Of a DNA stretch of 64,000 nucleotides, positions 50,389 through 58,290 are shown in pieces. The stretch covers positions 164,865-228,864 of the forward strand of contig JBMONB010000150.1 of NCBI GenBank assembly GCA_049325315.1. The letters run 5' to 3'. Below the pieces are notes generated by a model that was not told the DNA's origin, made no database searches, and was given only the letters and a program-made list of their open reading frames with translations. The stretch's first letter is position 1. Each line of letters opens with the position of its first letter. The DNA comes from JAWLHU01 sp049325315 (GTDB lineage: Bacteria > Bacillota > Sulfobacillia > Symbiobacteriales > Symbiobacteriaceae). The position numbers were made by a program, and so were the translations under genes.

Positions 50389-51570
50389 ATGAAGCCACGC
50401 GCTTTCTGGCGGTCCACGGTCGCCTTTCTGCTGGGCGCCGTTCTCATAGCTGGTTGCAGCAAGCCGGCGGCAGAGCCGGTTGCAGAGGCCTCGCCGGCCC
50501 TCTTCACCTACACGCCTGGCCCGGTGTCGCCCTTTTTCGACACCGCTCAGGTCGAGAAAGAGTGGAAGCAGCGCGAGAGCTGGCTCATGCCGGAGCGCCC
50601 CGTGGTTAAGGGCATCTACCTGACCGCTTATTCCGTGCGGGACAAGGCGAAGTTCCAGCAGTTGATCGACCTGATCGACCGGACCGAACTGAACGCTATG
50701 GTGATCAACGTAAAGGACGACTGGGGCAACATTACCTTCGAAGCCGACCTGCCGCTCGCCAAGGAGGCTGGGGCGATTCACCCCGACCTCGGCGATGTCC
50801 GTGCGCTGACACAGATGCTGCGGGAGAAGGGGATTTACACCATCGCCCGGGTAGTCACCTTCAAGGATGCCCGGGTGCCGAAGGTGCGCCCGGAGCTGGC
50901 AGCGGCCCGGACGGGTGGCGGGGTCTGGCGGGACTACAACGAGGTCACCTGGCTCAACCCCTACAACCGGGATGCCAGGGATTACGTGATTTCGGTGGCC
51001 CGTGCCGCGGCGGAAGCCGGGTTCGATGAGATTCAGTTCGACTACGTGCGCTTCCCCACCGATGGAAACCTGGACACCATTCTCTACCCGGGGAAGGACG
51101 AGCGGAAGCGGGAGCAGGTGATCGCTGACTTCCTGGCCTATGCCCGCCAGGAACTGCGCCCCCACCGGGTCTGGATCAGCGCAGACGTCTTCGGCCTCGT
51201 GACCAGCACCGAGGATGACATGGGCATCGGGCAGCGCCTCGAGGAGGCCTCGGCAGCGGTCGACATTCTCTCGCCGATGGTCTACCCCAGCCACTATATC
51301 CCCGGCAACCTGGGGGTGGCCAACCCCAATGCCATGCCCTACGAGACCATCTACCGCTCGATGCTGGACGCGAAGGAGCGGTGGGAGAAGGCTGGGCTGA
51401 CCGGCAAGGTCACCATGCGGCCCTGGCTCCAGGACTTTTCCTGGGGGCATCCGTATGGGCCGGCAGAGGTTCGGGCGCAGATTCAGGCGACCTACGACGC
51501 TGGCTACAGCGAGTGGCTGCTGTGGAACGCCGCCAACGACTACACGGAAGAGGCGTTGGAGAAGCCGTGA
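50389..51570 (+). CDS. DUF4015 (GH13-like) putative glycoside hydrolase lipoprotein
   Basis: The 393-residue protein has a lipobox (AVLIAGC, Cys near residue 22) and a TIM-barrel domain of the DUF4015/YngK family. Typical strand ends are KGIYLTAYSV, MVINVKDDWGNITF, FDEIQFDYVRFPTDG and DILSPMVYPSHY. Acidic residues at those strand ends suggest carbohydrate hydrolysis. The family's substrate is not established to my knowledge. GGAGG precedes ATG 50389. A hairpin at 51583-51602 probably ends transcription. Confidence 0.88.
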   Translation: MKPRAFWRSTVAFLLGAVLIAGCSKPAAEPVAEASPALFTYTPGPVSPFFDTAQVEKEWKQRESWLMPERPVVKGIYLTAYSVRDKAKFQQLIDLIDRTELNAMVINVKDDWGNITFEADLPLAKEAGAIHPDLGDVRALTQMLREKGIYTIARVVTFKDARVPKVRPELAAARTGGGVWRDYNEVTWLNPYNRDARDYVISVARAAAEAGFDEIQFDYVRFPTDGNLDTILYPGKDERKREQVIADFLAYARQELRPHRVWISADVFGLVTSTEDDMGIGQRLEEASAAVDILSPMVYPSHYIPGNLGVANPNAMPYETIYRSMLDAKERWEKAGLTGKVTMRPWLQDFSWGHPYGPAEVRAQIQATYDAGYSEWLLWNAANDYTEEALEKP

Positions 51571-51582
51571 CCGTATGAGGCG

Positions 51583-51602
51583 CCGGGGAAGAGCCCCCGG
51601 CA
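51583..51602 (+). terminator. Hairpin after DUF4015 gene
   Basis: GCCGGGG and CCCCGGC pair around a short purine loop; a weak T-tail is absent. Confidence 0.5.
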
Positions 51603-52099
51603 TCATGCAAGGACAGGCATGCATGCCATTTCTTACAGTTTGGCAATCTAACAGCGCATGTAAGGAACCCCCGACTCGTAACCTATACCGAATCGCCACG
51701 TCTCGCCCAATGTCTACACTTGTTAGCCCTTTCGGACAAGAATCCATTGGCGAGGAGGAGACCACGCGGCAGGAGTCGAACTCTCATGCCACCAGGGGGA
51801 ATTACCAGACTGCGGGTCCGGTCATTCGGCCTGACTGCTGCCCTCGTATGGCGGCGTCCGGCATTCTCTCCCTAACCTCGTCCGGGAGAGGTGTCGGGCA
51901 GGACTCGCAGACATGTGTTCACCCAGGGCGATACCAGACCCAAGTGAACCAGGGCCCCAAAGGCGCCCAGTCCAGCACGAAGCGCACCGCTATCGGCGGT
52001 GCGCCTTTGAGCCCCCCTTGCTCGCAGCCCACCGCAAATCCTGTGTTATGCCTGGGGCTCCCGGCTGAGCGCAGTTCCACTCAACCGCATGAGGAGGAG
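51603..52099 (+). other. Long GC-rich leader region of the EF-G-like gene
   Basis: No gene with good codon character is seen in these 497 bases, although one frame stays open. Nested inverted repeats lie at about 51834-51903 (CTGCCC...CTCTCCC...GGGAGAG...GGGCAG). A strong hairpin AGCGCACCGC-TATC-GGCGGTGCGC followed by CTTTG lies near 51979-52005. The latter could be an attenuator before the GTPase gene. I recognise no known riboswitch. Confidence 0.4.
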
Positions 52100-54190
52100 A
52101 TGGAGTTGAGAAGATTTGCTGTCGAGAAGGTGCGGAACCTAGCCTTGATTGCCCACGGCGGAGCCGGGAAGACTTCGCTGGCCGAAGCGATGCTCTTCAC
52201 CGCCGGGGCTACGGACCGGCTTGGGCGCGTGGACGAGGGCAATAGCACAATGGACTTTGACCCCGAGGAAATCCGGCGGAAGGTCTCTATCACCATGGGC
52301 ATCGCGCCCCTGGAGTGGAAGGGACACAAGTTTAACCTGCTGGATACCCCGGGGTATTTTGACTTTGTGGGTGAGGTCAAGGCGGCCCTGCGGGTCGTGG
52401 AGACCGCCGTCCTTCTGGTCGATGCCGTTGCCGGCGTCGAGGTGGGTTCGGAGCTGACCTGGCGGCACGCCCTGAAGGCCGGCGTGGCCCGCATGATCGT
52501 CGTCAACAAGATGGACCGGGAGAATGCGAACTTCGCCAAGGCGCTCGCCTCGCTGGAGAACAGCTTCGGGCGTCCGGTTATCCCCTTCCAGCTTCCGATT
52601 GGCTCTCAGGCTGACTTCAAGGGTGTCGTGGACGTCGTCCGCCAGAAGGCCTATGTCTTCAGTGGGAAGGATGTCAAGGAGGAGGCGGTCCCCGCGAACC
52701 TCCAGGGCCAGGTCAGCGAGATCCGGGAGCGGTTGATGGAACTCGCCGCCGAGGCCGACGATGACCTGACCATGAAGTTCCTCGAAGAGGGCGAACTCTC
52801 GGCAGAAGAGATGGTTCTGGGCCTGAAGCTCGGCGTGAAGAACGGTCAGATCGTGCCGGTCTTCGCCACGGCTGCCGGCAAGAACTTCGGCGTCTCCTGC
52901 CTGATGGACGCCATCGTCGAGTACGCCCCCTCGCCGCTGGATATCGCTGAGATCACCGGCGAGACGCCAGACGGCGATCCTGTGACGCGAAAGGTCGACG
53001 AGAACGCCCCGTTCAGCGCTCTCGTCTTTAAGACCACCGCCGACCCGTTCGTGGGCCGCATGACGGTCATGCGGGTATACAGCGGCAAGGTGACGAACGA
53101 CACGGTGGTCTATAACATCAACAAGGGCAAGGGCGAGAAGCTCGCCCACATGTTCATCCCCAAGGGTAAGGGGCAGGATCAGGTGACCGAGGTCGGCCCT
53201 GGCGATATCGTCGCCGTGGCGAAGCTGAACGTCACCCAAACCAACGATACCCTCTGCGATGAGGCGAAGCCCATCGTTTTGGCGCCGGTGGAGTTCCCCA
53301 AGCCGGTGTTCTCGGTGGCGGTCCACCCGAAGGCAAAGGGCGACGAGGAGAAGATCGGCTCCGGCCTCCAGCGGTTGGCTGAAGAAGATGCAACCTTCAG
53401 CGTCCGCCGCGATCCGGTCACGGCTGAAACGATCATCTCGGGCCTGGGCGAAACCCATGTCGACGTGATGATCGACCGCCTGAAGCGGAAGTTCGGCGTT
53501 GAGGCCACCACCTCCGAGCCGAAGGTCTCGTACAAGGAGACGATCCGCGGCAAGGCCGGCGGCGAGTACAAGCACAAGAAGCAGTCCGGTGGCCGCGGCC
53601 AGTACGGCCACTGCAAGATCGAGATCGAGCCAATCTTTGAGGGCGAGAACTACGAGTTCGTCGACCGCATCTTCGCCGGCGCCATTCCGCTGAACTTCCG
53701 GCCGGCGGTTGACAAGGGCGTTCAGGAGACCATGGCAGATGGCGTTCTGGCCGGTTTCCCGATTCAGGGTATCCGCTGCACGCTGCTCGACGGCTCCTAC
53801 CACGACGTCGACTCCTCGGAAATGGCCTTTAAGATCGCCGCCCGCAACGCCTTCAAGACCGCCTTCCTGAACGCCAAACCGATTCTGCTGGAGCCGATCA
53901 TGAAGGTGGAGGTCCGGGTGCCCGAGACCTACATGGGCGATATCATGAGCGACCTGAATAAGAAGCGGGGCCGCATTGCCGGCATGGAGCCCACCGACGA
54001 CGGGCACCAGATCATTCGGGCTTCGGTGCCCCTGGCCGAGCTGCACCGCTACGCGATCGACGTCCGGTCGATCACCCAGGGCCGGGGCGAGTTCTCCATG
54101 GAGTTTGACCACTACGAAGAGGTTCCGGCGCAGGTGGCGAAGCCGATCATCGATGCGGCGGCTGCTGCCCGCAAGGAAGAGGCCGAGTAA
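52100..54190 (+). CDS. Elongation factor G-like translational GTPase
   Basis: The 696-residue protein has the five EF-G domains. The P-loop is AHGGAGKTSL, not the AHIDAGKTTT of canonical EF-G, followed by DTPGYFDF and NKMD. Domain IV shows GGRGQYGHCKIEIEP and domain V RGRIAGMEPT. This P-loop and overall pattern fit the EF-G2/EF-G-like branch, so a main EF-G gene is expected elsewhere. Its role may be ribosome recycling or stress-specific translation. GAGGAGGAG overlaps ATG 52100, so TTG 52106, six bases downstream of it, is an equally good start. Confidence 0.92.
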   Translation: MELRRFAVEKVRNLALIAHGGAGKTSLAEAMLFTAGATDRLGRVDEGNSTMDFDPEEIRRKVSITMGIAPLEWKGHKFNLLDTPGYFDFVGEVKAALRVVETAVLLVDAVAGVEVGSELTWRHALKAGVARMIVVNKMDRENANFAKALASLENSFGRPVIPFQLPIGSQADFKGVVDVVRQKAYVFSGKDVKEEAVPANLQGQVSEIRERLMELAAEADDDLTMKFLEEGELSAEEMVLGLKLGVKNGQIVPVFATAAGKNFGVSCLMDAIVEYAPSPLDIAEITGETPDGDPVTRKVDENAPFSALVFKTTADPFVGRMTVMRVYSGKVTNDTVVYNINKGKGEKLAHMFIPKGKGQDQVTEVGPGDIVAVAKLNVTQTNDTLCDEAKPIVLAPVEFPKPVFSVAVHPKAKGDEEKIGSGLQRLAEEDATFSVRRDPVTAETIISGLGETHVDVMIDRLKRKFGVEATTSEPKVSYKETIRGKAGGEYKHKKQSGGRGQYGHCKIEIEPIFEGENYEFVDRIFAGAIPLNFRPAVDKGVQETMADGVLAGFPIQGIRCTLLDGSYHDVDSSEMAFKIAARNAFKTAFLNAKPILLEPIMKVEVRVPETYMGDIMSDLNKKRGRIAGMEPTDDGHQIIRASVPLAELHRYAIDVRSITQGRGEFSMEFDHYEEVPAQVAKPIIDAAAAARKEEAE

Positions 54191-54192
54191 TC

Positions 54193-54375
54193 TTGAACCA
54201 GACCAACAGGGCGTGCGTGCGGATGCGCAGTCCCGAGGAGGGGGTCGTCTCCTTCGAGCAGCGCTTTGAGCGTGACGGCAGGGTGCTGCTGCGGTTCCTC
54301 TACCTGCAGACCTTCCGCAAGGTAGAGGGGCGCTGGCTCCTGGTCCGGGAGGCCGTGGAGCAGTTGGCCGGCTAA
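54193..54375 (+). CDS. Small hypothetical protein
   Basis: The 60-residue frame starts with TTG two bases after the EF-G-like stop codon. It ends before a terminator. The sequence FLYLQTFRKVEGRWLLVREAVEQL looks like the last strand and helix of an NTF2/SnoaL-like protein, but no full domain is present. No strong ribosome site is visible, so translation would rely on coupling. It may be a remnant. Confidence 0.4.
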   Translation: MNQTNRACVRMRSPEEGVVSFEQRFERDGRVLLRFLYLQTFRKVEGRWLLVREAVEQLAG

Positions 54376-54381
54376 AAAGGC

Positions 54382-54412
54382 GGCAGGGTGGTTCAAGCCA
54401 CCCTGCCGTTCT
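54382..54412. terminator. Bidirectional terminator
   Basis: GGCAGGGTGG (54382-54391) pairs with CCACCCTGCC (54398-54407). On the minus strand the run TTTTTAG follows; on the plus strand the T-tail is weak. Confidence 0.78.
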
Positions 54413-54415
54413 GCG

Positions 54416-55258
54416 CTACTCCAGCGACTCCAACTGCATCTTGCGCAGCACCTCGCCGCTCAGGGCATCGATTACCAGGCGGGTCTTGTTGCCGGTGGGG
54501 TGCTCGGCCTCCACCAGCCAGGCTCGTCGCACCAGAGTGCCCCCCTTTGACTCCACCGGGTACTCCTCGTAGAAGGTGGCCTGCCAGGCCGCCTTGGGGT
54601 CGGTCTCCCGGGCGATCTGCAGGGCGGTCTCCTTGTCCAGATCTGGTGCGGTGCCCCGGTGGATGTCGTCCTTCCACTGGGTTGTGAGCCAGTGGGCCAG
54701 GCCGGGGTTGGCCACCCGGACCTCCCGCCCCTGCAGGGTGCGCAGGATCACCTCGCCCGGCGCCTGACGGCAGGTGTAGCCGTGGCCGGTCTCACTGGTG
54801 AACGGGGTGCAGTCGTACGCCAGGCGGGCAGAGACCGAGGCGCCGTTCCGCAGGGCGACCTGGAGGGCTGGCGCCCGGGAGGGCAGCGAAATCTCGCCCG
54901 CAGCCAGGCGGGCGTCGGCCAGCATGTCGAGCAGGTAGGCGATGGTCGCCCGGTGGTACGGGTGGGTCGTGTAGAGCGGCTGGGGAGCCTCCTCAAGCGG
55001 TACGGGCATGCCGAGAGAGAGGTGGACCGTCACCACCTCTTCCACCTTCGGGACCCACTCCGCCGGAATCCGCTCCACTGCGGCCGTGGAGAGGGGCTGC
55101 TCCCTCTCTGCCGGCTTCCCCGCCTCGGTCCCTGGTCGGGTCACCTGCCGGGTGGCGGCACTCTGCGCCGGCACAGCCGGGACACCGTCGGGCGAGGCGC
55201 ACCCGGCGGTGGCCCCCAGGAGGCCCGCCAGCAGCACCGGTACCCACCATCGCCTCAT
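54416..55258 (-). CDS. Hypothetical lipoprotein with PepSY-like C-terminus
   Basis: The 280-residue protein has a lipobox (GLLGATAGC, near residue 19) and a Pro/Ala/Arg linker. The extracytoplasmic domain has two Cys residues (YDCTPF, YTCRQ). Near the C-terminus RRAWLVEAEHPTGNKTRLVIDALSGEVL resembles a PepSY-type strand pattern (DAxTGEV). GAGGTG six bases before ATG 55258 favours it over the in-frame GTG 55267. No function can be assigned. Confidence 0.72.
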   Translation of the reverse strand: MRRWWVPVLLAGLLGATAGCASPDGVPAVPAQSAATRQVTRPGTEAGKPAEREQPLSTAAVERIPAEWVPKVEEVVTVHLSLGMPVPLEEAPQPLYTTHPYHRATIAYLLDMLADARLAAGEISLPSRAPALQVALRNGASVSARLAYDCTPFTSETGHGYTCRQAPGEVILRTLQGREVRVANPGLAHWLTTQWKDDIHRGTAPDLDKETALQIARETDPKAAWQATFYEEYPVESKGGTLVRRAWLVEAEHPTGNKTRLVIDALSGEVLRKMQLESLE

Positions 55259-55308
55259 CGCTTTCACCTCATCTGATTGACGTAGGGAGCCCGGTGATGG
55301 GTCGCGAA

Positions 55309-55334
55309 AGGCGGGGGCTGGAGCGCCCCCGCCT
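55309..55334 (-). terminator. Hairpin after the small disordered-protein gene
   Basis: AGGCGGGGGC pairs with GCCCCCGCCT around a six-base loop; the minus strand continues with TTTCGCG. Confidence 0.6.
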
Positions 55335-55335
55335 C

Positions 55336-55617
55336 TTACTGGCTCTCGCCGCTGCCCCGGACATGCCCGATGTGCGGGTGGTTGGGCGCTGCCTGCGCGT
55401 TCCGCATATCGCCCTTGCGCGTCATGCCCTGCTTCCGCATATCCTCTTTTTCGATCCAGACCAGGCCGGTGGCCTCGATGCGGGGTGCGAGCGCATCCAC
55501 ATCGGCCTTGGGCGTCAGGTGGTTGCCCGTGGGGTGGTTGCCGGTCAGGGTGGTGCTGATGGTCTGGGGCTCCTGGTTGCGCTGAGCATTGGTTATCTTG
55601 TTCAAGTCATCGGCCAT
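55336..55617 (-). CDS. Small hydrophilic, probably disordered protein
   Basis: The 93-residue product is rich in Asn, Gln, Thr, Lys and His, with a repeated TGNHPTGNHLT element near residue 28. GAGGGGG precedes ATG 55617, giving a shorter start than the maximal frame. No family is recognised. It diverges from the methyltransferase gene and resembles the small products at 38264-38539 and 50089-50298 in composition. Confidence 0.6.
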   Translation of the reverse strand: MADDLNKITNAQRNQEPQTISTTLTGNHPTGNHLTPKADVDALAPRIEATGLVWIEKEDMRKQGMTRKGDMRNAQAAPNHPHIGHVRGSGESQ

Positions 55618-55744
55618 CTTATCGCCCCCTCGCCGTTTAGATTGCCCCGCCAACCGCCGCTCCATGTCGCTTCTTGTCACGCTGGAAATCCCAAGCGCGA
55701 AGGGGTATCATACAGAGGAGCCGCGACGGAGGAGGAAACTGGTT

Positions 55745-56917
55745 ATGGCCGTAGTGCATTTGGCCCGCGGGCGCCAGCAGCGCGTCGTAGAAGGGCATCC
55801 CTGGGTCTTCCAGGGTGAGGTTGATTCCATTCGGGGCGAATACCACCCCGGTGATATCGTCGCCGTGGTCGACAACCGCGGCCAGTTCCTGGGGAAGGGG
55901 TACATAAACCCGAAGTCGCAAATCATCGTGCGCATGGTGACCAGCCGCGATGAGCCGGTGGACCGTGCGTTCTTTAAGCGGCGGCTGGAGCGCGCCTGGG
56001 CGCACCGCCAGCGGCTGCTGCCCGACACCTCCGCCTGCCGGGTGGTCTTCGGCGAGGCCGACTTCTTGCCAGGGCTTATCGTGGACAAGTTCGGCGATGT
56101 GCTGGTGGTGCAGAGCCTTGCCCTCGGCATCGACCGGTGGCTGCCGGACATTGTTGAGATTCTGGACGAACTCCTCAAGCCCCGGGGCATTTACGAGCGG
56201 AACGATGTGCCGGTACGCAACCTCGAGGGGCTCGAACAGCGCAAGGGCTCCCTGCGGGGCGACTTCGACCCCAGCTTCACCATTGTCGAAAACGGGCTGA
56301 AGATCGCTGTCGATGTGGCGGAGGGGCAGAAGACCGGCTACTTCCTGGACCAGCGGGAGAACCGGGCTGCGGTGCGACCCTACTCGAACGGCGCCCGGGT
56401 CCTTGACTGCTTCTGCAACGTGGGCGGCTTTGCCCTGAACGCCGCCGCCGCCGGAGCCCACGAGGTGATCGCTGTCGACGCCTCGGAGGGTGCGCTGGCG
56501 GCCGCCCGGCACAACGCCGAACTGAACGGCCTGCTCGACCGCATGAAGTTCGAGGCCGGCAACGCCTTCGACGTTCTCCGTCGAATGGAGGCGAACCAGG
56601 AGCGGTTCGACACGATCATTCTGGATCCGCCGGCATTCGCCAAGAACAAGGGCGCCCTGGAGGGCGCCGTGCGGGGGTACAAGGAGATCAACCTCCGGGC
56701 GATGCGCATGCTGCCCGAGGGCGGGATCCTGATCACCTGCTCCTGCTCCTACCACATGACCTCCGACCTGTTCAAGGCGGTGGTCGCCGACGCGGCCCTG
56801 GATGCCCGGCGCCGGCTCCGGCTGATCGAGGAGCGCTCCCAGGGGGTCGACCACCCGATCGTGGTGGGCTACCCGGAGAGCCACTACCTGAAGTGCCTCA
56901 TCTACGAGGTCCTTTGA
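55745..56917 (+). CDS. rlmI: Class I SAM-dependent rRNA methyltransferase, RlmI type
   Basis: The 390-residue protein has an N-terminal PUA domain (residues 1-75, GHPWVFQGEV), a short EEHD-like linker and a Rossmann methyltransferase. The SAM loop is LDCFCNVGGFALNAA near residue 222. The catalytic-site LDPPAFAK lies near residue 297, and the cysteine in ITCSCSYHM near residue 335. RlmI makes m5C in 23S rRNA of E. coli; the exact target here is inferred. GGAGGAGG precedes ATG 55745. Confidence 0.9.
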   Translation: MAVVHLARGRQQRVVEGHPWVFQGEVDSIRGEYHPGDIVAVVDNRGQFLGKGYINPKSQIIVRMVTSRDEPVDRAFFKRRLERAWAHRQRLLPDTSACRVVFGEADFLPGLIVDKFGDVLVVQSLALGIDRWLPDIVEILDELLKPRGIYERNDVPVRNLEGLEQRKGSLRGDFDPSFTIVENGLKIAVDVAEGQKTGYFLDQRENRAAVRPYSNGARVLDCFCNVGGFALNAAAAGAHEVIAVDASEGALAAARHNAELNGLLDRMKFEAGNAFDVLRRMEANQERFDTIILDPPAFAKNKGALEGAVRGYKEINLRAMRMLPEGGILITCSCSYHMTSDLFKAVVADAALDARRRLRLIEERSQGVDHPIVVGYPESHYLKCLIYEVL

Positions 56918-57100
56918 GCGAAAAGGCGAGCCGACGGGCGTCCGGCGGCTCGTCTTCATTACTTCCGGCGAATCGGCAAGAGCAGGTCGAGCTGCGGAGC
57001 GTGCGGCTGGAAATGCTGAACTGGGCCGCTTCCGATGTGATCGTACTCCTTGACGTAACAGAAGGGTCAAGGGGTCTTGCATAGAAAATCTCCCGCCGAC

Positions 57101-57130
57101 GAACGTCGAAAAACGTCAAAGAACGTCAAA
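57101..57130 (+). promoter_or_regulatory. CtsR operator, three tandem 10-bp heptad repeats
   Basis: Three direct repeats of CGTCRAA at exact 10-base spacing resemble the CtsR box (GGTCAAA-N3-GGTCAAA). CtsR bound here would repress the heat-shock operon downstream. Confidence 0.75.
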
Positions 57131-57238
57131 GAGCGAAATTCGGCGCCCCCGATTGAGAAAAACGGGCCAAATTACAGGAGAATAGCCTGTCTCGCAAGTT
57201 GCTGGACAGGCTCCATTCGGATAGATTAATCAGTAGGA

Positions 57239-57256
57239 AGGTCAAAGAATGTCAGA
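57239..57256 (+). promoter_or_regulatory. Second CtsR operator near the ctsR start
   Basis: AGGTCAAAGAATGTCAGA has two half-sites at 10-base spacing. It lies 20 bases before the ctsR ATG. Confidence 0.7.
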
Positions 57257-57275
57257 TACCGGGGGGTGATAGCTC

Positions 57276-57731
57276 ATGGCGAACCTGGCTGACGACATTG
57301 AACAGTACCTCAAGCAGCACCTGGATCGATCGCCGGTCATTGAGGTACAGCGGGCGATGCTGGCTGCTCATTTTGACTGCGCTCCCTCCCAGATCAACTA
57401 CGTGCTGGCCACCCGGTTCACCCCGGAGCGTGGGTACCTGGTGGAGAGCCGCCGGGGGGGCGGGGGGTATATCCGAATCATCCGGCTGAACCTCGAGGAG
57501 GGCGACGGGCTCCACGAGCTGGTTCACCAGGAGATTGGCGACAGCTTGAGCCAGGAGGAAGCACTTGGGTATATCGCCCGGCTGCGGGAGCAGAAGATTA
57601 TTGATGACCGTGAGGCGGCGATCATGCAGGCGGCGATCAACCGGGAGACGATCCGGCTGGAGCTGCCTGTCCGGGATATCATTCGGGCCAACCTGCTAAG
57701 GGCCATGATCCTGGCAATCCTGCGCTTCTGA
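57276..57731 (+). CDS. ctsR: Class III heat-shock repressor CtsR
   Basis: The 151-residue repressor has a winged helix (CAPSQINYVLATRFTPERGYLVESRRGGGGYIRI region, residues about 30-70) with the Gly-rich wing typical of CtsR. A C-terminal four-helix dimer domain follows. It represses clp genes until McsB phosphorylates it or heat unfolds it. CtsR boxes just upstream show autoregulation. It heads the ctsR-mcsA-mcsB-clpC operon. Confidence 0.96.
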   Translation: MANLADDIEQYLKQHLDRSPVIEVQRAMLAAHFDCAPSQINYVLATRFTPERGYLVESRRGGGGYIRIIRLNLEEGDGLHELVHQEIGDSLSQEEALGYIARLREQKIIDDREAAIMQAAINRETIRLELPVRDIIRANLLRAMILAILRF

Positions 57732-57747
57732 GGAGGTGGATGGCGTC

Positions 57748-58290
57748 ATGCTCTGCGAGAACTGCCAACAGCGAGAGGCATCGGTGCACCAGACGGTGAT
57801 CACCAACGGCAAGAAAGAGGAACACCACCTGTGCGAGGTTTGCGCCCGGGAGGCGGGCGCTCTCCCCAACTTCTCGTTCCCCAACCTGTCGATCCAGCAG
57901 CTCCTCGGCTCCTTCTTGGGACAGGAGCCCTTCGGCGGCCCGTCGCTGAAGCCGCCCCTCCAGGCGGAGCCCACCTGCCGCCACTGCGGCATGACCTACA
58001 GCGAATTCGCCCAGTCGGGCGTTCTGGGCTGCGCCAAGTGCTACGACGAGATGGAGCCCCATCTGCTCCCGCTGATCAAGCGGATTCAGGGCACCACCAC
58101 CCACAGCGGCAAGGTGCCCAAGCGGACGGGCGGAATCGCCCGCAAGCGCCGGGAGCTAGATACGCTCCGCCGCCAGTTGGAGCAGGCGATTCAGAACGAG
58201 CAGTACGAAGAGGCTGCCCGTTTGCGTGACCAGATGAAGCAGATCGAAGCGGAGATCAAGGCAGGGGGTGGAGGCCATGCCGTGGAATAA
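57748..58290 (+). CDS. mcsA: McsA, activator of the McsB arginine kinase
   Basis: The 180-residue protein has zinc-binding CxxC pairs at CENC, CEVC, CRHC and CAKC (residues 3-100). A UVR-like C-terminal helix pair follows (LRRQLEQAIQNEQYEEAARLRDQMKQIEAEI). GGAGGTG at 57732-57738 gives best spacing to ATG 57748; GTG 57736 lies inside that site. Its stop overlaps the mcsB start region by 14 bases, so the two are coupled. It binds and activates McsB. Confidence 0.95.
   Translation: MLCENCQQREASVHQTVITNGKKEEHHLCEVCAREAGALPNFSFPNLSIQQLLGSFLGQEPFGGPSLKPPLQAEPTCRHCGMTYSEFAQSGVLGCAKCYDEMEPHLLPLIKRIQGTTTHSGKVPKRTGGIARKRRELDTLRRQLEQAIQNEQYEEAARLRDQMKQIEAEIKAGGGGHAVE

Larger units (their letters stand above)
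56918..57275 (+). promoter_or_regulatory. Control region of the ctsR operon
   Basis: A GAGCCG...CGGCTC hairpin near 56931-56955 ends the methyltransferase transcript. A -35-like TTGACG is at 57050-57055; no convincing -10 is seen. Two CtsR operator clusters follow and are listed separately. No other gene is supported in these 358 bases. Confidence 0.6.

Noticed and set aside
51770..51830. Possible minus-strand tRNA (a TTCGA-containing arm)
   Set aside because: The hairpin GAGAGT-TCG-ACTCTC resembles a T-arm, but the stem and loop lengths are wrong and no acceptor, D or anticodon stem can be formed.
52139..54112. 657-residue frame opposite the EF-G-like gene
   Set aside because: The sense strand is a full-length GTPase; the antisense frame has no start signals or recognisable domains.
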